Shown here: one piece after another, positions 33,357 through 42,589 of the stretch
How positions within the stretch are numbered: position 1 is the first letter of the stretch
Layout: every line of letters starts with the position of its first letter
NCBI RefSeq assembly: GCF_014207965.1
Contig: NZ_JACHLM010000002.1
Location: forward strand, 1 to 64,000
Origin: Brevundimonas bullata
GTDB taxonomy: Bacteria > Pseudomonadota > Alphaproteobacteria > Caulobacterales > Caulobacteraceae
DNA length: 64,000 nucleotides
Direction: 5' to 3'
Notes under the pieces: model-generated
Databases searched by the model: none
What the model saw: the letters and a program-made list of their open reading frames with translations, nothing else
Told to the model about the DNA's origin: nothing
Made by a program: the position numbers and the translations under genes

Positions 33357-34973
33357 TCAGGCGGCGGGACGTTTCCGCGCCGCAGACGTATCCGCTGCGG
33401 CTGCTGGTTCGGCGGCGAGGGCCGCGTTCATCGCCATGCGCAGCCGCTCCGGCTTGATCGGCTTTTCGACCACGGCGGCCATGCCGACGGCCAGATAGTG
33501 CGTGGCGTCCTCGGGATCGGCGTTGGCGGTCAGGGCCACGATGGGGATGTTGCGGCTGTCACTGGACAGGGCGCGAATGGCGAGGGTGGCCTGAACCCCG
33601 TCCATGCGGGGCATCTTGATATCCATCAGGATCAGGTCGAACGAGCGGACCTGAACGGCCTCCAGGGCTTCCTGACCATCCTCGACGGTTTCCGAGGTGC
33701 AGCCGAACATCTCGCACAGGGCCTGGGCCACGACGCGGTTGGTGGCGTTGTCGTCGGCGATCAGGACGTGGGGGCGGGCCTGCAAGTCCAGTTCGTCCAA
33801 GGTAGAGACATTGGACGGTTCTTCCTGCTGGATCACGGCGCGCGGCGCCGACAGATCAAAGGCGAAGGTGGCGCCGCGACCCGTGTTGTTCTCGGCCCAG
33901 ATGCGGCCGTCCATCTGTTCGACCAGGTGGCGGCAGATCGACAGGCCGAGGCCCCCGCCGTCGGGGCCGGCGGCGTGGTCGAAGATCTGGTCGATGCGGG
34001 CGGGATCGATACCGGGGCCGTCGTCGCGGACTCGGGCCTCCAGGCGGACCTGATCGCCAATGACAACGGCCTTCAGGCTGGCTTCCACCATGCCGTTGCG
34101 GGCGAATTTCAGGGCGTGGCCGATCAGGTTGTTGAACACCTGGGTCAGGCGCGCGCCGTCCAGAACGCCGGCCAGTTCGGTGTCGCCCTCATAACCGATC
34201 ATAAGGGCGACGCCGTCCTGGGCTGCGCGGGGCGCCCACAGGGACTGGACCTCGTCCATCACGGCGCGTAGCGGCGTCGGCGCGGGCGACAGCTCCAGTT
34301 CGCCGGCCTCGGCGCGGGCCAGGTCGAGTGCGTCCTGCAGGGTGCCCAGCAGGGCCTCGGAAGAATCGATGATGGTCTGGACATGGGCCAGGGCCGCGTC
34401 ATTCAGCGGTTGGCGGCGCAGCAGTTCGGCCACTGCCAGCACCCCGTTCATGGGCGTGCGCAGTTCGCGGTTCATCAGACCCATGAACTGGCTTTTGGCG
34501 CGGATGGAGGCGGCGGCCTGAATTTCAGCGTCGCCGAGGGCGCGCACCTGCTCGGTCAGGTCGTGGGTCTGTTGGCGCTGGATGGCGTTGACGGCGCGCA
34601 GCAGGGACACCGCCGTGCCGACGCCGCGATAGGCGCCGTTGCGGGTGACGATGAAGCCGCGCATCAGGGCGCCGGGGCCGCTCTTCAGGATGATGTCGGA
34701 AAAGGCGTCGATCCGGACGCCGGCTTCGACCACGGCGGGCTCGTCGTCCATGATGTGGGTGACTTCGCGAGCGCCGTACAGGCTCTGGCCCAGCGGGCCG
34801 GCCAGCTTCATCAGGAAGTCACTGCGTTCGATCAGGCCCAGAGGCCGGTCGCCGTCGACAACGGGGATGACCAGAGTGTCCGGCTCGCGCTCGAAACGCG
34901 CAAAGACCGCGCTCGCCATGGTGGCGGCGGTCACCGGCTCTACGCGCTCGGTCAGCACTTCGATCGTCGGCAT
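33357..34973 (-). CDS. Hybrid sensor histidine kinase with Arg at the phospho-His position
   Basis: 538 residues from ATG 34973. Order: two CBS-like modules (about 1-125; VIPVVDGDRPLGLIERSDFLMK, GFIVTRNGAYRGVGTAVSLL), a helical dimerisation region, an HATPase domain (N-box NNLIGHALKFA, G1 DDGPGID, G2 GGGLGLSIC), and a receiver domain (LIADDNATNR, phospho-Asp451 in LMDIKMPRMDG, Lys in VVEKPIKP). The H-box reads MNRELRTPMN: Arg169 replaces the His that accepts phosphate. Autophosphorylation in the usual way is excluded unless another His serves; the ATP site and receiver look intact. DivL of Caulobacter is a known kinase-like protein without the His. Confidence 0.88.
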   Translation of the reverse strand: MPTIEVLTERVEPVTAATMASAVFARFEREPDTLVIPVVDGDRPLGLIERSDFLMKLAGPLGQSLYGAREVTHIMDDEPAVVEAGVRIDAFSDIILKSGPGALMRGFIVTRNGAYRGVGTAVSLLRAVNAIQRQQTHDLTEQVRALGDAEIQAAASIRAKSQFMGLMNRELRTPMNGVLAVAELLRRQPLNDAALAHVQTIIDSSEALLGTLQDALDLARAEAGELELSPAPTPLRAVMDEVQSLWAPRAAQDGVALMIGYEGDTELAGVLDGARLTQVFNNLIGHALKFARNGMVEASLKAVVIGDQVRLEARVRDDGPGIDPARIDQIFDHAAGPDGGGLGLSICRHLVEQMDGRIWAENNTGRGATFAFDLSAPRAVIQQEEPSNVSTLDELDLQARPHVLIADDNATNRVVAQALCEMFGCTSETVEDGQEALEAVQVRSFDLILMDIKMPRMDGVQATLAIRALSSDSRNIPIVALTANADPEDATHYLAVGMAAVVEKPIKPERLRMAMNAALAAEPAAAADTSAARKRPAA

Positions 34974-35180
34974 ACGGCCGGCACTCCAATATGGATTTTT
35001 ACATTTGCTGAGAACGCTTTGCGAAAGGGTTAAGGCGAAGCTGGAAATGCTCACATTGATGAAAAGCCGAGAGATGCAGCTTTTGCGGCCCGGCGCGGAC
35101 TGGCGTATAGGGTGGCTCTGATCCGATCTTTCCCTGTTCCTTTTGGATGCGCGCGGCCCTTGGCCGACCGCAGGTTCGTC

Positions 35181-35900
35181 ATGAGCGTTACGCCGCAAGC
35201 TTCTGAAACCTCTGCCCTTGTCCTGTTTTCTGGTGGTCAGGACAGCGCCACCTGCCTGGCCTGGGCGCTGGAGCGTTATGATCGGGTCGAGACCATCGGC
35301 TTCGACTATGGCCAGCGTCATGCGGTCGAGATGCAGGCGCGCCAGGCCGTGCGGTCGGAGATGGTGAACGTCCTGCCGCAATGGGCCGACCGGCTGGGGC
35401 CGGATCACGTGGTCGACCTGACCGGTTTCGGGGCCATCGGCGAGACGGCCATGACCACGGATCGCGCCATCGAAGCCGACGCACGCGGCCTGCCCAACAC
35501 CTTCGTGCCGGGGCGTAACCTGATCTTTCTGGTCGCGGCGGCGGCGCTGGCGGATCGTCGGGGACTGGAGGTTCTGATCGGCGGCATGTGCGAGACCGAC
35601 TTCTCGGGCTATCCCGACTGCCGCAACGACACCATCCAGGCCATGAGCCAGGCCCTGACCCTGGGTCTGGCCAAGCCGTCGCCGATCGAGACGCCGCTGA
35701 TGTTCCTGACCAAGGCCGAGACCTGGGCCCTGGCCGAGCGGATCGGAGGGGCGGCGCTGGTTCAGATGATCGTGGAGGCCAGCCACACCTGCTATCTGGG
35801 CGACCGGACGCAGCGCCACGACTGGGGTTACGGCTGCGGAACCTGCCCGGCCTGCGAACTGCGCGCGGCGGGCTATAACGAGTGGGCGGCGCGCGCGTGA
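35181..35900 (+). CDS. queC: 7-cyano-7-deazaguanine synthase
   Basis: 239 residues from ATG 35181. PP-loop [18 protein letters not shown] binds [13 protein letters not shown] and [15 protein letters not shown] are family signatures; the zinc cluster [10 protein letters not shown] is complete. It converts 7-carboxy-7-deazaguanine to preQ0 with ATP and ammonia. The TGA stop overlaps the GTG start of queE. Confidence 0.96.
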   Translation: MSVTPQASETSALVLFSGGQDSATCLAWALERYDRVETIGFDYGQRHAVEMQARQAVRSEMVNVLPQWADRLGPDHVVDLTGFGAIGETAMTTDRAIEADARGLPNTFVPGRNLIFLVAAAALADRRGLEVLIGGMCETDFSGYPDCRNDTIQAMSQALTLGLAKPSPIETPLMFLTKAETWALAERIGGAALVQMIVEASHTCYLGDRTQRHDWGYGCGTCPACELRAAGYNEWAARA

Positions 35901-36532
35901 CCTATTCCGCCAAGGAAGTCTTTCTGACGGTGCAGGGCGAGGGCGGTCAGGCCGGACGGCCCGCCGTCTTCCTGCGCTTCGCCGGCTGCAACCTGTGGAG
36001 CGGGCTGGAGCGGGACCGCGCCACCGCCGTCTGCACCTTCTGCGACACGGATTTCGTTGGCGTGAACGGCGACGGCGGCGGCAAGTTCAAGACCGCCGAC
36101 CTGATGGCCGACCATGTCGCCGGCATGTGGCGGGGTCGTGAGGGCGATCCCAAGCTGGTGGTCTGCACCGGCGGCGAGCCCCTGATGCAACTGGACGCCC
36201 CCCTGATCGAGGCCCTGCACGCGCGCGGGTTCGAGGTGGCCATCGAGAGCAACGGCACCCTGGCCGCGCCCGAGGGCATCGACTGGATCTGCATCAGTCC
36301 CAAGGCCGACGCTCCCGTGGTCCAGACCTCGGGCCAGGAACTGAAGCTGGTCTATCCGCAAGCCCTTGCCATGCCTGAGCGGTTCGAGGGCCTCGATTTC
36401 GAGCGTTTCTGGCTGCAACCCATGGACGGCCCCGACCAGGCCGCCAACACCGCCGCCGCCATCGAATACTGCCTGACCCACCCGCAATGGCGGCTCAGCG
36501 TCCAGACGCACAAGTATATCGGGGTAAGGTAG
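35897..36532 (+). CDS. queE: 7-carboxy-7-deazaguanine synthase, radical SAM
   Basis: 211 residues from GTG 35897, which overlaps the queC stop (GTGA), choosing this start over GTG 35882. [29 protein letters not shown] begins the fold; the 4Fe-4S cysteines have a stretched spacing, C-x14-C-x2-C (GCNLW...[11 protein letters not shown]), as in Burkholderia-type Que[13 protein letters not shown] is the SAM-binding GGE motif. It contracts CPH4 to CDG in preQ0 synthesis. Confidence 0.95.
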   Translation: MTYSAKEVFLTVQGEGGQAGRPAVFLRFAGCNLWSGLERDRATAVCTFCDTDFVGVNGDGGGKFKTADLMADHVAGMWRGREGDPKLVVCTGGEPLMQLDAPLIEALHARGFEVAIESNGTLAAPEGIDWICISPKADAPVVQTSGQELKLVYPQALAMPERFEGLDFERFWLQPMDGPDQAANTAAAIEYCLTHPQWRLSVQTHKYIGVR

Positions 36533-36694
36533 GGGGCGGAGCGGGCCGCTGACCGTCCGCTAGGGTTGAAAAGGGGATCTTGGACCTAGGCGCCGTTAAC
36601 GTGGGCGCAGGCGGTTAGCCAAAATCCTGTCGCATTTCTTCAAGACGCCGCTGCTGCATAGGTCGTATGCATTCCGCAGTAGATAAGGAAATGC

Positions 36695-37084
36695 ATGATG
36701 AAATTGCGGTACACCATATTCTATGTCGATGATGTCGCGGCCAGTGTCGACTTCTATAAATCGGCATTCGGGCTGGACGTTCGCATGGTCCATGGTGAGG
36801 GTGATTACGCGGAACTGGACACCGGGACGACGAGCCTTTCCTTCTGTTCCAGAAAGCTCATGGATCAGCTGGGCAAGCGTACCGCAAGTCCGGAGGTGGA
36901 CGCGCCTGTATTCGAGATCGCCTTCGAGACCGATGACGTGGAGGGCGCCTTTCAGAGAGCGGTGACAAATGGAGCCCGCCCGATCAGCGCACCTGAAAAG
37001 ATGCCTTGGGGGCAAACCGTCAGCTATGTCGCGGACATCAATGGCTACCTGGTCGAGATCTGCAGCCCTGTCAGTCCGCCCTAA
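36695..37084 (+). CDS. VOC-family protein (glyoxalase/dioxygenase fold)
   Basis: 129 residues (M36695 or M36698). Single VOC domain: YTIFYVDDVAASVDFYKSAFGLDVRMVHGEGDYAELDTG, then MPWGQTVSYVADINGYLVEICS with the C-terminal Glu of the metal site. Members include glyoxalases, antibiotic-binding proteins and dioxygenases; substrate unknown. Its stop overlaps the convergent AraC-type gene by four bases. Confidence 0.8.
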   Translation: MMKLRYTIFYVDDVAASVDFYKSAFGLDVRMVHGEGDYAELDTGTTSLSFCSRKLMDQLGKRTASPEVDAPVFEIAFETDDVEGAFQRAVTNGARPISAPEKMPWGQTVSYVADINGYLVEICSPVSPP

Positions 37085-37776
37085 GCGTAGCCGCTCTGCG
37101 ACAGGGCCGCATTCAACTGTGCATCCTGCCTGATGGTCGATGGCGAACAGCCGAACCATCGACGCATCTCACGGCTCAAGTGCGCCTGATCCGAGAAGCC
37201 GTTCTCGTAGGCGACCGCCGCCATGTCGTCCGTGCTGAAAAGAGATTTTGCGGCACGTCGCGCACGCGCCAATTGCCGCCAGAACACCGGCGTTTTGCCG
37301 GTGTTCTCCACCACCAGCCGCTGGAAAGAACGCTCCGACACGCCCGCCTGCCGCGCGCACTGTCCCATGCGTATCTCTGACTGGGCGAGCAGGGCCAGAG
37401 CTTCCTCGACATGGCTATCGACCCGGACGAACTCCTCCAGGCGCTTGAGCATGTCGTCGGGAGGAGAAGTGCTCTGCTGCGCAAGACCAAGGAAATTCTC
37501 GGCGTCCAGGATCGCGCCAGGCCTGAGTCTGGCCCCCAACAGGGTCGTATCTGACGCGACAACCTTGCGCTCGGTGGTGTCGGCCAGAGCAAATAAAGTC
37601 CAGGAGTTGGGACCGCTCGATGGCAGACTTACGATGATGTCGCGGCAACCGTCCGGGGGTATGTCCACCCTACAGGCCGAAACCTGATAGTGTTCCCAAA
37701 GATCGAGAACGCCTTCCACTGCCGCCACCCCTGTTGCTCCACCCGCTCTGAAGGGCGGTCGCTCAGGCCCCCTCAC
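37081..37776 (-). CDS. AraC-family transcriptional regulator
   Basis: 231 residues. The C-terminal double helix-turn-helix is clear (QCARQAGVSERSFQRLVVENTGKTPVFWRQLARARRAAKSL and AAVAYENGFSDQAHLSREMRRWFGCSP). The N-terminal 110 residues form a small ligand-sensing domain (VDIPPDGCRDIIVSLP, LGARLRPGAIL) of the DUF6597 kind. It probably regulates nearby genes such as the convergent VOC gene. Start ambiguous within the first 15 residues. Confidence 0.85.
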   Translation of the reverse strand: MRGPERPPFRAGGATGVAAVEGVLDLWEHYQVSACRVDIPPDGCRDIIVSLPSSGPNSWTLFALADTTERKVVASDTTLLGARLRPGAILDAENFLGLAQQSTSPPDDMLKRLEEFVRVDSHVEEALALLAQSEIRMGQCARQAGVSERSFQRLVVENTGKTPVFWRQLARARRAAKSLFSTDDMAAVAYENGFSDQAHLSREMRRWFGCSPSTIRQDAQLNAALSQSGYA

Positions 37777-37823
37777 GAGTCATAGTGGACGTTCCTTTTG
37801 ACGCCTACGGGGCGAGAGCAGCC

Positions 37824-38444
37824 CTAAGCCGCCAGCGTCTTCCCATCCGCCAGATACGGCCCCACCGCCGCCATGGCGCGCGCGACGTATTCGGCCTTTT
37901 CGCCCACGGGGGCGACGTAGTGGATGGCGTCTTCGGCGTCCTGAACGGTCGCCAGGCGGGCGATCATCCAGGCGGCGAGGTATTGGGAGGCGAGGCAGCC
38001 GCCCGCCGTGGCGACATTGCCATGGGCGACGAAGGGGGCGTCCACGACGTTGACGCCGGCCTCGATGACCCAGGGCTTGGTGGTCAGGTCGGTGCAGGCG
38101 GGCAGGTCGCCAATCAGCCCCAGTTTGGCCAGCAGCAGGGTTCCCGAGCACTGGGCGCCGATCAGCTGGCGCGACGGGTCCAGGTTCAGGCGTGACAGGA
38201 AGGCGGGATCGGCGGCGTAGTCGCGGGTCTTGATCCCGCTGCCGATCAGAACGGCGTCGGCCTCGGCCAGGAAGTCCAGCGGCATCTGGCGTTGGATGGT
38301 GACGCCGGCCATGGAGGTGACTTCGGGCGTGGGGCAGGTGATGTGGGCCGCCCAGCCTTGGCTCTTCATCCGGTTCAGGATGCCCGCCGCGATGAAGCTG
38401 TCCAACTCGTTGAAGCCGTCGAGGGTCAGGATGGCGATCTGCAT
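37824..38444 (-). CDS. DJ-1/PfpI-family protein
   Basis: 206 residues. A flavodoxin-like fold of the class I glutamine-amidotransferase superfamily: AILTLDGFNELDSF, then the nucleophile-elbow Cys in IGAQCSGTLLLAKLGL and a late GNVATAGGCLASQYLAAWM. Family members are glyoxalases, chaperones, hydratases such as isonitrile hydratase, or sensor domains; without a C-terminal AraC domain this is a stand-alone enzyme. Cytosolic. Confidence 0.82.
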   Translation of the reverse strand: MQIAILTLDGFNELDSFIAAGILNRMKSQGWAAHITCPTPEVTSMAGVTIQRQMPLDFLAEADAVLIGSGIKTRDYAADPAFLSRLNLDPSRQLIGAQCSGTLLLAKLGLIGDLPACTDLTTKPWVIEAGVNVVDAPFVAHGNVATAGGCLASQYLAAWMIARLATVQDAEDAIHYVAPVGEKAEYVARAMAAVGPYLADGKTLAA

Positions 38445-38527
38445 GGCGGGCTCGTCAGGGGAGGGGGGGCGCTACCCTAGGCCGATAACGGCGCGGCGCG
38501 ACAGGGCCAGTTGGCGTGTGAGCGGCC

Positions 38528-38800
38528 TTAGCAGTCCTTGCCTTGGCGCTGGCGTTGTTCGCAGCGACGCTGTTCGCGTTCGTATTCGCGCTGCTCGCGC
38601 TCGCGCTTGGCCTTGGTTTCCTCGTCCGAGGTGGTGACGGCGTCGAAGCCCGCGCCGACCACGGCCCCGGTGGCCTTGACCGTGCCGCCGACGACGGCCG
38701 CGCCGGTTCCGACCACGGCCCCGACGATGCAGCCCTGCAGCAGCAGCGAACCGCCGACGACGGCCAGAAGGGCGGTCGCCCGCGTGAAGGGTTTGGTCAT
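38528..38800 (-). CDS. Small lipoprotein with Gly-rich segment and charged tail
   Basis: 90 residues: signal peptide with lipobox LLLQGC (Cys near 24), a Gly/Val/Ala stretch (GAVVGTGAAVVGGTVKATGAVVGAGFDAV) and a strongly charged C-terminus (EETKAKREREQREYEREQRRCEQRQRQ). The Gly stretch resembles the glycine-zipper of envelope proteins. Found widely in alphaproteobacteria without assigned function. Confidence 0.68.
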   Translation of the reverse strand: MTKPFTRATALLAVVGGSLLLQGCIVGAVVGTGAAVVGGTVKATGAVVGAGFDAVTTSDEETKAKREREQREYEREQRRCEQRQRQGKDC

Positions 38801-38875
38801 GAGAATCTCCCGAGGCGCCTATTCTGCGCGACGGAAGTGAACAGAGGCTGACGGCGGGATCATGGCCTGGGGAAT

Positions 38876-39022
38876 CCTTCTCCCCTCGGGGGAGAAGGTG
38901 TCGTGCGAAGCATGACGGATGAGGGGGCGGTCAGCTTTGGGCTGCAATGTTGAAATTGGGGCAGCGGTCCCCCTCATCCGAGCCGCTGGCGCGGCCCACC
39001 TTCTCCCCCGGAGGGGAGAAGG
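38876..39022. repeat. REP-like inverted-repeat element 3
   Basis: CCTTCTCCCCTCGGGGGAGAAGG (spanning 38876-38898) and an equivalent hairpin at about 38999-39022 face each other, with GATGAGGGGG and CCCCCTCATC arms inside them. The whole unit can fold into one long stem. It lies between the small lipoprotein and pirin genes. Confidence 0.75.
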
Positions 39023-39029
39023 GCCGTTC

Positions 39030-39725
39030 TTACAAACTGTCGACCATGACCAGTTCGGCATCTTCGCTGGCCGTGATGGTGATCACAGCCTCGTCGATGA
39101 TGCCGGCCCCGTCGCGGGCGTTCAGCGTCACGCCGTTGACGTCCACCCGGCCCACGGCGGGGACCAGATAGGCGCGGCGACCGGCGGCCAGGTCATAGGT
39201 CAGGCTTTCGCCCGCCTTCAGCGTGGCGGCCAGAATCCTGGCGTCGGCGTTGATCGACAGGGCCTCGTCCGCCGGATCGCCGGAGGCGACGACGGTGAAG
39301 CGGCCTGAGCGGTCGTTCTTGGGGAACTCACGCTGGCCCCAGGACGGCGGGGCGCCCGGTTTGTCCGTCTCGATCCAGATCTGGAACAGGGTGGTCGTCT
39401 CGTTTTCCAGGTTGAACTCGGAGTGACGCACGCCGGTCCCTGCGCTCATCACCTGAACGTCGCCCGCGCCTGTGCGGCCCTTGTTGCCCATCGAGTCCTC
39501 GTGGGTGATGGCGCCGGTGCGGACATAGGTGATGATCTCCATGTCGGCGTGGGGGTGGGGCGGGAAGCCCGATCGGGCGCCGATCTCGTCGTCGTTCCAG
39601 ACGCGCAGACGGCCCCATCCCATGCGCTTGGGATCATAGTAGTTGGCGAACGAGAAGTGGTGTTTGGCGTTCAGCCAGCCGTGGTTGGCGCCGCCGAGGG
39701 TGTTGAAAGGTCTGACGTCGATCAT
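39030..39725 (-). CDS. Pirin-family protein (YhaK/YhhW type)
   Basis: 231 residues. Bicupin with metal ligands in PPHPHADMEIITYV (two His), ITHEDSMGNKG (His) and SAGTGVRHSEFN (His/Glu). Pirin relatives bind Fe and act as quercetinases or redox-linked regulators. DPKRMGWGRLRVWNDDEI is characteristic. Monocistronic; the palindrome at 39769-39780 upstream may control it. Confidence 0.86.
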   Translation of the reverse strand: MIDVRPFNTLGGANHGWLNAKHHFSFANYYDPKRMGWGRLRVWNDDEIGARSGFPPHPHADMEIITYVRTGAITHEDSMGNKGRTGAGDVQVMSAGTGVRHSEFNLENETTTLFQIWIETDKPGAPPSWGQREFPKNDRSGRFTVVASGDPADEALSINADARILAATLKAGESLTYDLAAGRRAYLVPAVGRVDVNGVTLNARDGAGIIDEAVITITASEDAELVMVDSL

Positions 39726-39768
39726 GATGCGGTCTCCCTGTGGCGCAGCCTATGCCGCGCCGTTCGAG

Positions 39769-39780
39769 ACCTATATAGGT
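39769..39780. promoter_or_regulatory. Perfect 12-base palindrome upstream of pirin
   Basis: ACCTATATAGGT at 44-55 bases upstream of the pirin start, adjoined by TAACAATAACTGTT. Short symmetric AT-centred sites like this are common operators for dimeric regulators (for example HxlR or LysR types). The regulator is not identified in the window. Confidence 0.4.
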
Positions 39781-39818
39781 AACAATAACTGTTGCGAAAA
39801 GGGGTGTCGTGCAGGGTA

Positions 39819-39932
39819 CGTCATCCCGGAAGCGGCGCAGCCGCTATCCGGGACCGCCAGAAATGCTGAGGGCGGCGTCTTGGGCGGTCCCGGCTCTGCG
39901 CCTCGCGGTGCGAGGCTTCGGCCGGGATGACG
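39819..39932. repeat. REP-like inverted-repeat element 4
   Basis: Begins CGTCATCCCGG and ends CCGGGATGACG, the same termini as the element at 29874-29979, with an inner GGGACCGCC / GGCGGTCCC pair. It ends seven bases before the aroC stop. Confidence 0.8.
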
Positions 39933-39939
39933 GTGAAGC

Positions 39940-41025
39940 TTACCCCACCTGCGCCCGGTGGCGCAGCATGGCGTCGGCCAGGACGATGGCGGCCATGGCT
40001 TCGACCACGGGCACGCCGCGCAGGGCGACGCAGGGGTCGTGGCGGCCCTTGGTGCGCAGGTCGACCTGGGCGCCGTCGCGGTTGATGGTCTGGCGCAGGG
40101 TCAGGATGGAGGAGGTGGGCTTGAACGCCACGCGCGCCGTCAGCGGCTGGCCGGTCGAGATGCCGCCCAGAACCCCGCCCGCCCTGTTGGACAGGAAGAC
40201 CGGCAGGCCGTCGTCGCCCAGACGCATCTCGTCGGCGTTGTCCTCGCCCGTCAGTTCGGCGGCGCCGAAGCCCGCGCCGATCTCGACGCCCTTGACGGCG
40301 TTGATGGACATCAGGCCCGAGGCCAGTTCGGCGTCCAGCTTGGCGTAAAGGGGCGCGCCCCAGCCGGCGGGGACCCCCGTGACCTCCAGCGCCACAACGG
40401 CGCCGATGGAGGAGCCGGCCTTGCGGACGCCGTCCAGGTAGGCTTCCCAAGCCGGGACCACGTCCGCAGAGGCGGCGAACAGGGCGTTGTCATAGACGGC
40501 GTCGAAGTCGAGGGCCTCGTCGGCGATGCGGTGCGGGCCCAGCTGGACCACGCCGGCGCGGATGCGGATGGTCTCGCCCAGAACCTTGCGGGCCACGGCC
40601 CCCGCCGCGACGCGGCTGGCGGTTTCGCGGGCCGAGGAGCGCCCGCCGCCGCGATGGTCGCGCACGCCGTACTTGGCCTGATAGGCGTAGTCGGCGTGGC
40701 CGGGGCGGAAGGCGCGGGCGATCTCGCCGTAATCCTTGGAGCGCTGGTCGGTGTTCTCGATCATCAGGCTGATCGGGGTTCCGGTGGTGACGGGGCCGTT
40801 TCCGTCGTCGAAGACGCCGGACAGGATGCGGACCTGATCGGCCTCCTGCCGCTGGGTGACGAAGCGGCTGCCGCCGGGCTTGCGCAGATCAAGCAGGGGC
40901 TGGATGTCGGCCTCGGTCAGGGCGATCAGCGGCGGGCAGCCGTCGACGACGCAGCCGATGGCCGGGCCGTGGCTTTCGCCCCAGGTGGTGACACGGAACA
41001 GGTGACCGAAGGTGTTGTGCGACAT
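39940..41025 (-). CDS. aroC: Chorismate synthase
   Basis: 361 residues. It converts EPSP to chorismate with reduced FMN, the last shikimate step. Signatures: [17 protein letters not shown] near the start, [39 protein letters not shown], and [21 protein letters not shown] at the C-terminus. Full length. It is 10 bases downstream of the DnaJ-like gene and probably co-transcribed with it. Confidence 0.97.
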   Translation of the reverse strand: MSHNTFGHLFRVTTWGESHGPAIGCVVDGCPPLIALTEADIQPLLDLRKPGGSRFVTQRQEADQVRILSGVFDDGNGPVTTGTPISLMIENTDQRSKDYGEIARAFRPGHADYAYQAKYGVRDHRGGGRSSARETASRVAAGAVARKVLGETIRIRAGVVQLGPHRIADEALDFDAVYDNALFAASADVVPAWEAYLDGVRKAGSSIGAVVALEVTGVPAGWGAPLYAKLDAELASGLMSINAVKGVEIGAGFGAAELTGEDNADEMRLGDDGLPVFLSNRAGGVLGGISTGQPLTARVAFKPTSSILTLRQTINRDGAQVDLRTKGRHDPCVALRGVPVVEAMAAIVLADAMLRHRAQVG

Positions 41026-41035
41026 GGCTTACCGC

Positions 41036-41773
41036 TTAGGCCGCGATGCGCTCCGGCGTCCAGACCCGCGTGAAGCGCAGCAGCAGGTCTTCGGCCGCCG
41101 AAGGCAGGTCGGCGGAGGCTTCCAGCTTGACAAACAGGTCGCCGGCGGGGCGATTTCCGCGCGCGGGCAGGCCCAGGCCTTTCAGGCGCAGGCGCACCGG
41201 CTCGACCATGTCGGGGACCAGCCAGGACGAGCGCAGACCGGCGTGGGTCATGATCTCGATGCGGCCGCCGTCGTCCATCATCCGCTGCGGCACGGCCCAG
41301 GTCATGAACAGGTCGCCGCCCAGCACCGACAGGCCATCAGCGGGGCGGATCAACACAGGCAGCAGGGCGTCGGCCCCGTTCGGGCCGCCGCCCTTCAGAC
41401 GGATCTTGTCGCCGGTGCGGACGCCTGACGGGGCGTGAACCAGCAGGGTTCGGGCGCCGACGATCGTGCGGACGCAGCCGCCGCTGATCGCATGCATCGG
41501 CGTCAGGACCAGCAAGGGGGCGGGCGCGGGCGGCGGCGTGAAATGCGTCGGCTTCGCGTGCGAAGCGGGCGCGGGCAGGGCCAGGGTCTGGGCCTGCAAC
41601 AGGCGATAGGCGGCGATGACGCGGCGGAAGGTCTCGGCGTCGCCGCCGGGCGCATCGGGGCGGGCGGCCTTGACCGCCGCACGAAACGCCAGCGTCAGGC
41701 CCTCGGCGCCGACCGGGCCTGTCAGGCCCAAGAGCGACCTGGCGTTTTCGAGGGTGAGGGCGTCCGCGCACAT
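41036..41773 (-). CDS. DnaJ C-terminal-domain protein with degenerate J domain
   Basis: 245 residues. Residues 8-60 align with a J domain (ARSLLGLTG, TLAFRAAVKAARPDAPGGDAETFRRVIAAYRLL), but the HPD tripeptide needed to stimulate DnaK is R38-P39-D40. A Pro/Ala linker follows, then the DnaJ C-terminal substrate-binding fold (ISGGCVRTIVGARTLLVHAPSGVRTGDKIRLKGGG, RLRLKGLGLPARGNRPAGDLFVKLE). There is no zinc-finger module. It may bind clients or membranes independently of DnaK. Start ATG 41773; aroC follows. Confidence 0.8.
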   Translation of the reverse strand: MCADALTLENARSLLGLTGPVGAEGLTLAFRAAVKAARPDAPGGDAETFRRVIAAYRLLQAQTLALPAPASHAKPTHFTPPPAPAPLLVLTPMHAISGGCVRTIVGARTLLVHAPSGVRTGDKIRLKGGGPNGADALLPVLIRPADGLSVLGGDLFMTWAVPQRMMDDGGRIEIMTHAGLRSSWLVPDMVEPVRLRLKGLGLPARGNRPAGDLFVKLEASADLPSAAEDLLLRFTRVWTPERIAA

Positions 41774-41918
41774 AGCCGTCAGCCTCGGACCAATATGGTC
41801 AAGACCTGGTTAACCCTGCCGAATGAAGCGGCAATTTCAGTTTTAAGGTGAAGCTTGATGTCGCAGTCTAGTCCACACCTGATGACGTTAGGGAAATGCG
41901 GGTGTAGGGATTCGTCTC

Positions 41919-42581
41919 ATGACCCAGTCCGTGATCCCGCCCAGCCCGTCTGCTCAAGACTATGCCGCGCAACTGGCGGCCAATGCAGACGAGACCATGT
42001 TCGAGCGCGCCGAGCCCTTCGGCCTGTTTGTCGACTGGCTGGAAGCGGCCAAGGCGTCTGAGCCGAACGACGCCAACGCCATGACCTTGGCGACCATCGA
42101 CGCCGAGGGGATGCCGGATGCGCGGATCGTCCTGCTGAAGGACGTGGATGCGCGCGGCTTCACCTTCTTCTCCAACCAGGAGAGCGCCAAGGGCGAGCAA
42201 CTGTGGGCCCATCCGTCGGCGGCCCTGGTGTTCCATTGGAAGAGCCTGCGCCGTCAGGTGCGGGTGCGCGGCGTCGTGGAACAGGTCAGCGCCGCTGAGG
42301 CCGACGCCTATTTCGCCAGCCGGGCGCGAGAAAGCCGTATCGGCGCCTGGGCGTCGGACCAGTCGCGCCCGCTGGACAGCCGGGCCATGCTGGAAGCGCG
42401 CGTGGCCGAGAAGACGGCGAGCTTTGACGGGCAGGACGTGCCGCGTCCCGACCGCTGGACGGGCTGGCGGGTCGTGCCGCAGCAGATCGAGTTCTGGCGC
42501 GATCGGGCCTTCCGTCTGCACGACCGGCTTCGGTTTGAGCGCGACGGCGACGTCTGGAAGCGCACCCGTCTCTGGCCCTAG
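41919..42581 (+). CDS. pdxH: Pyridoxamine 5'-phosphate oxidase
   Basis: 220 residues. FMN enzyme making pyridoxal 5'-phosphate, salvage and final step of vitamin B6 synthesis. Motifs: [90 protein letters not shown], and the C-terminal [18 protein letters not shown]. Divergent from the DnaJ-like/aroC unit across 145 bases. Confidence 0.96.
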   Translation: MTQSVIPPSPSAQDYAAQLAANADETMFERAEPFGLFVDWLEAAKASEPNDANAMTLATIDAEGMPDARIVLLKDVDARGFTFFSNQESAKGEQLWAHPSAALVFHWKSLRRQVRVRGVVEQVSAAEADAYFASRARESRIGAWASDQSRPLDSRAMLEARVAEKTASFDGQDVPRPDRWTGWRVVPQQIEFWRDRAFRLHDRLRFERDGDVWKRTRLWP

Positions 42582-42589
42582 GCGGCAAT

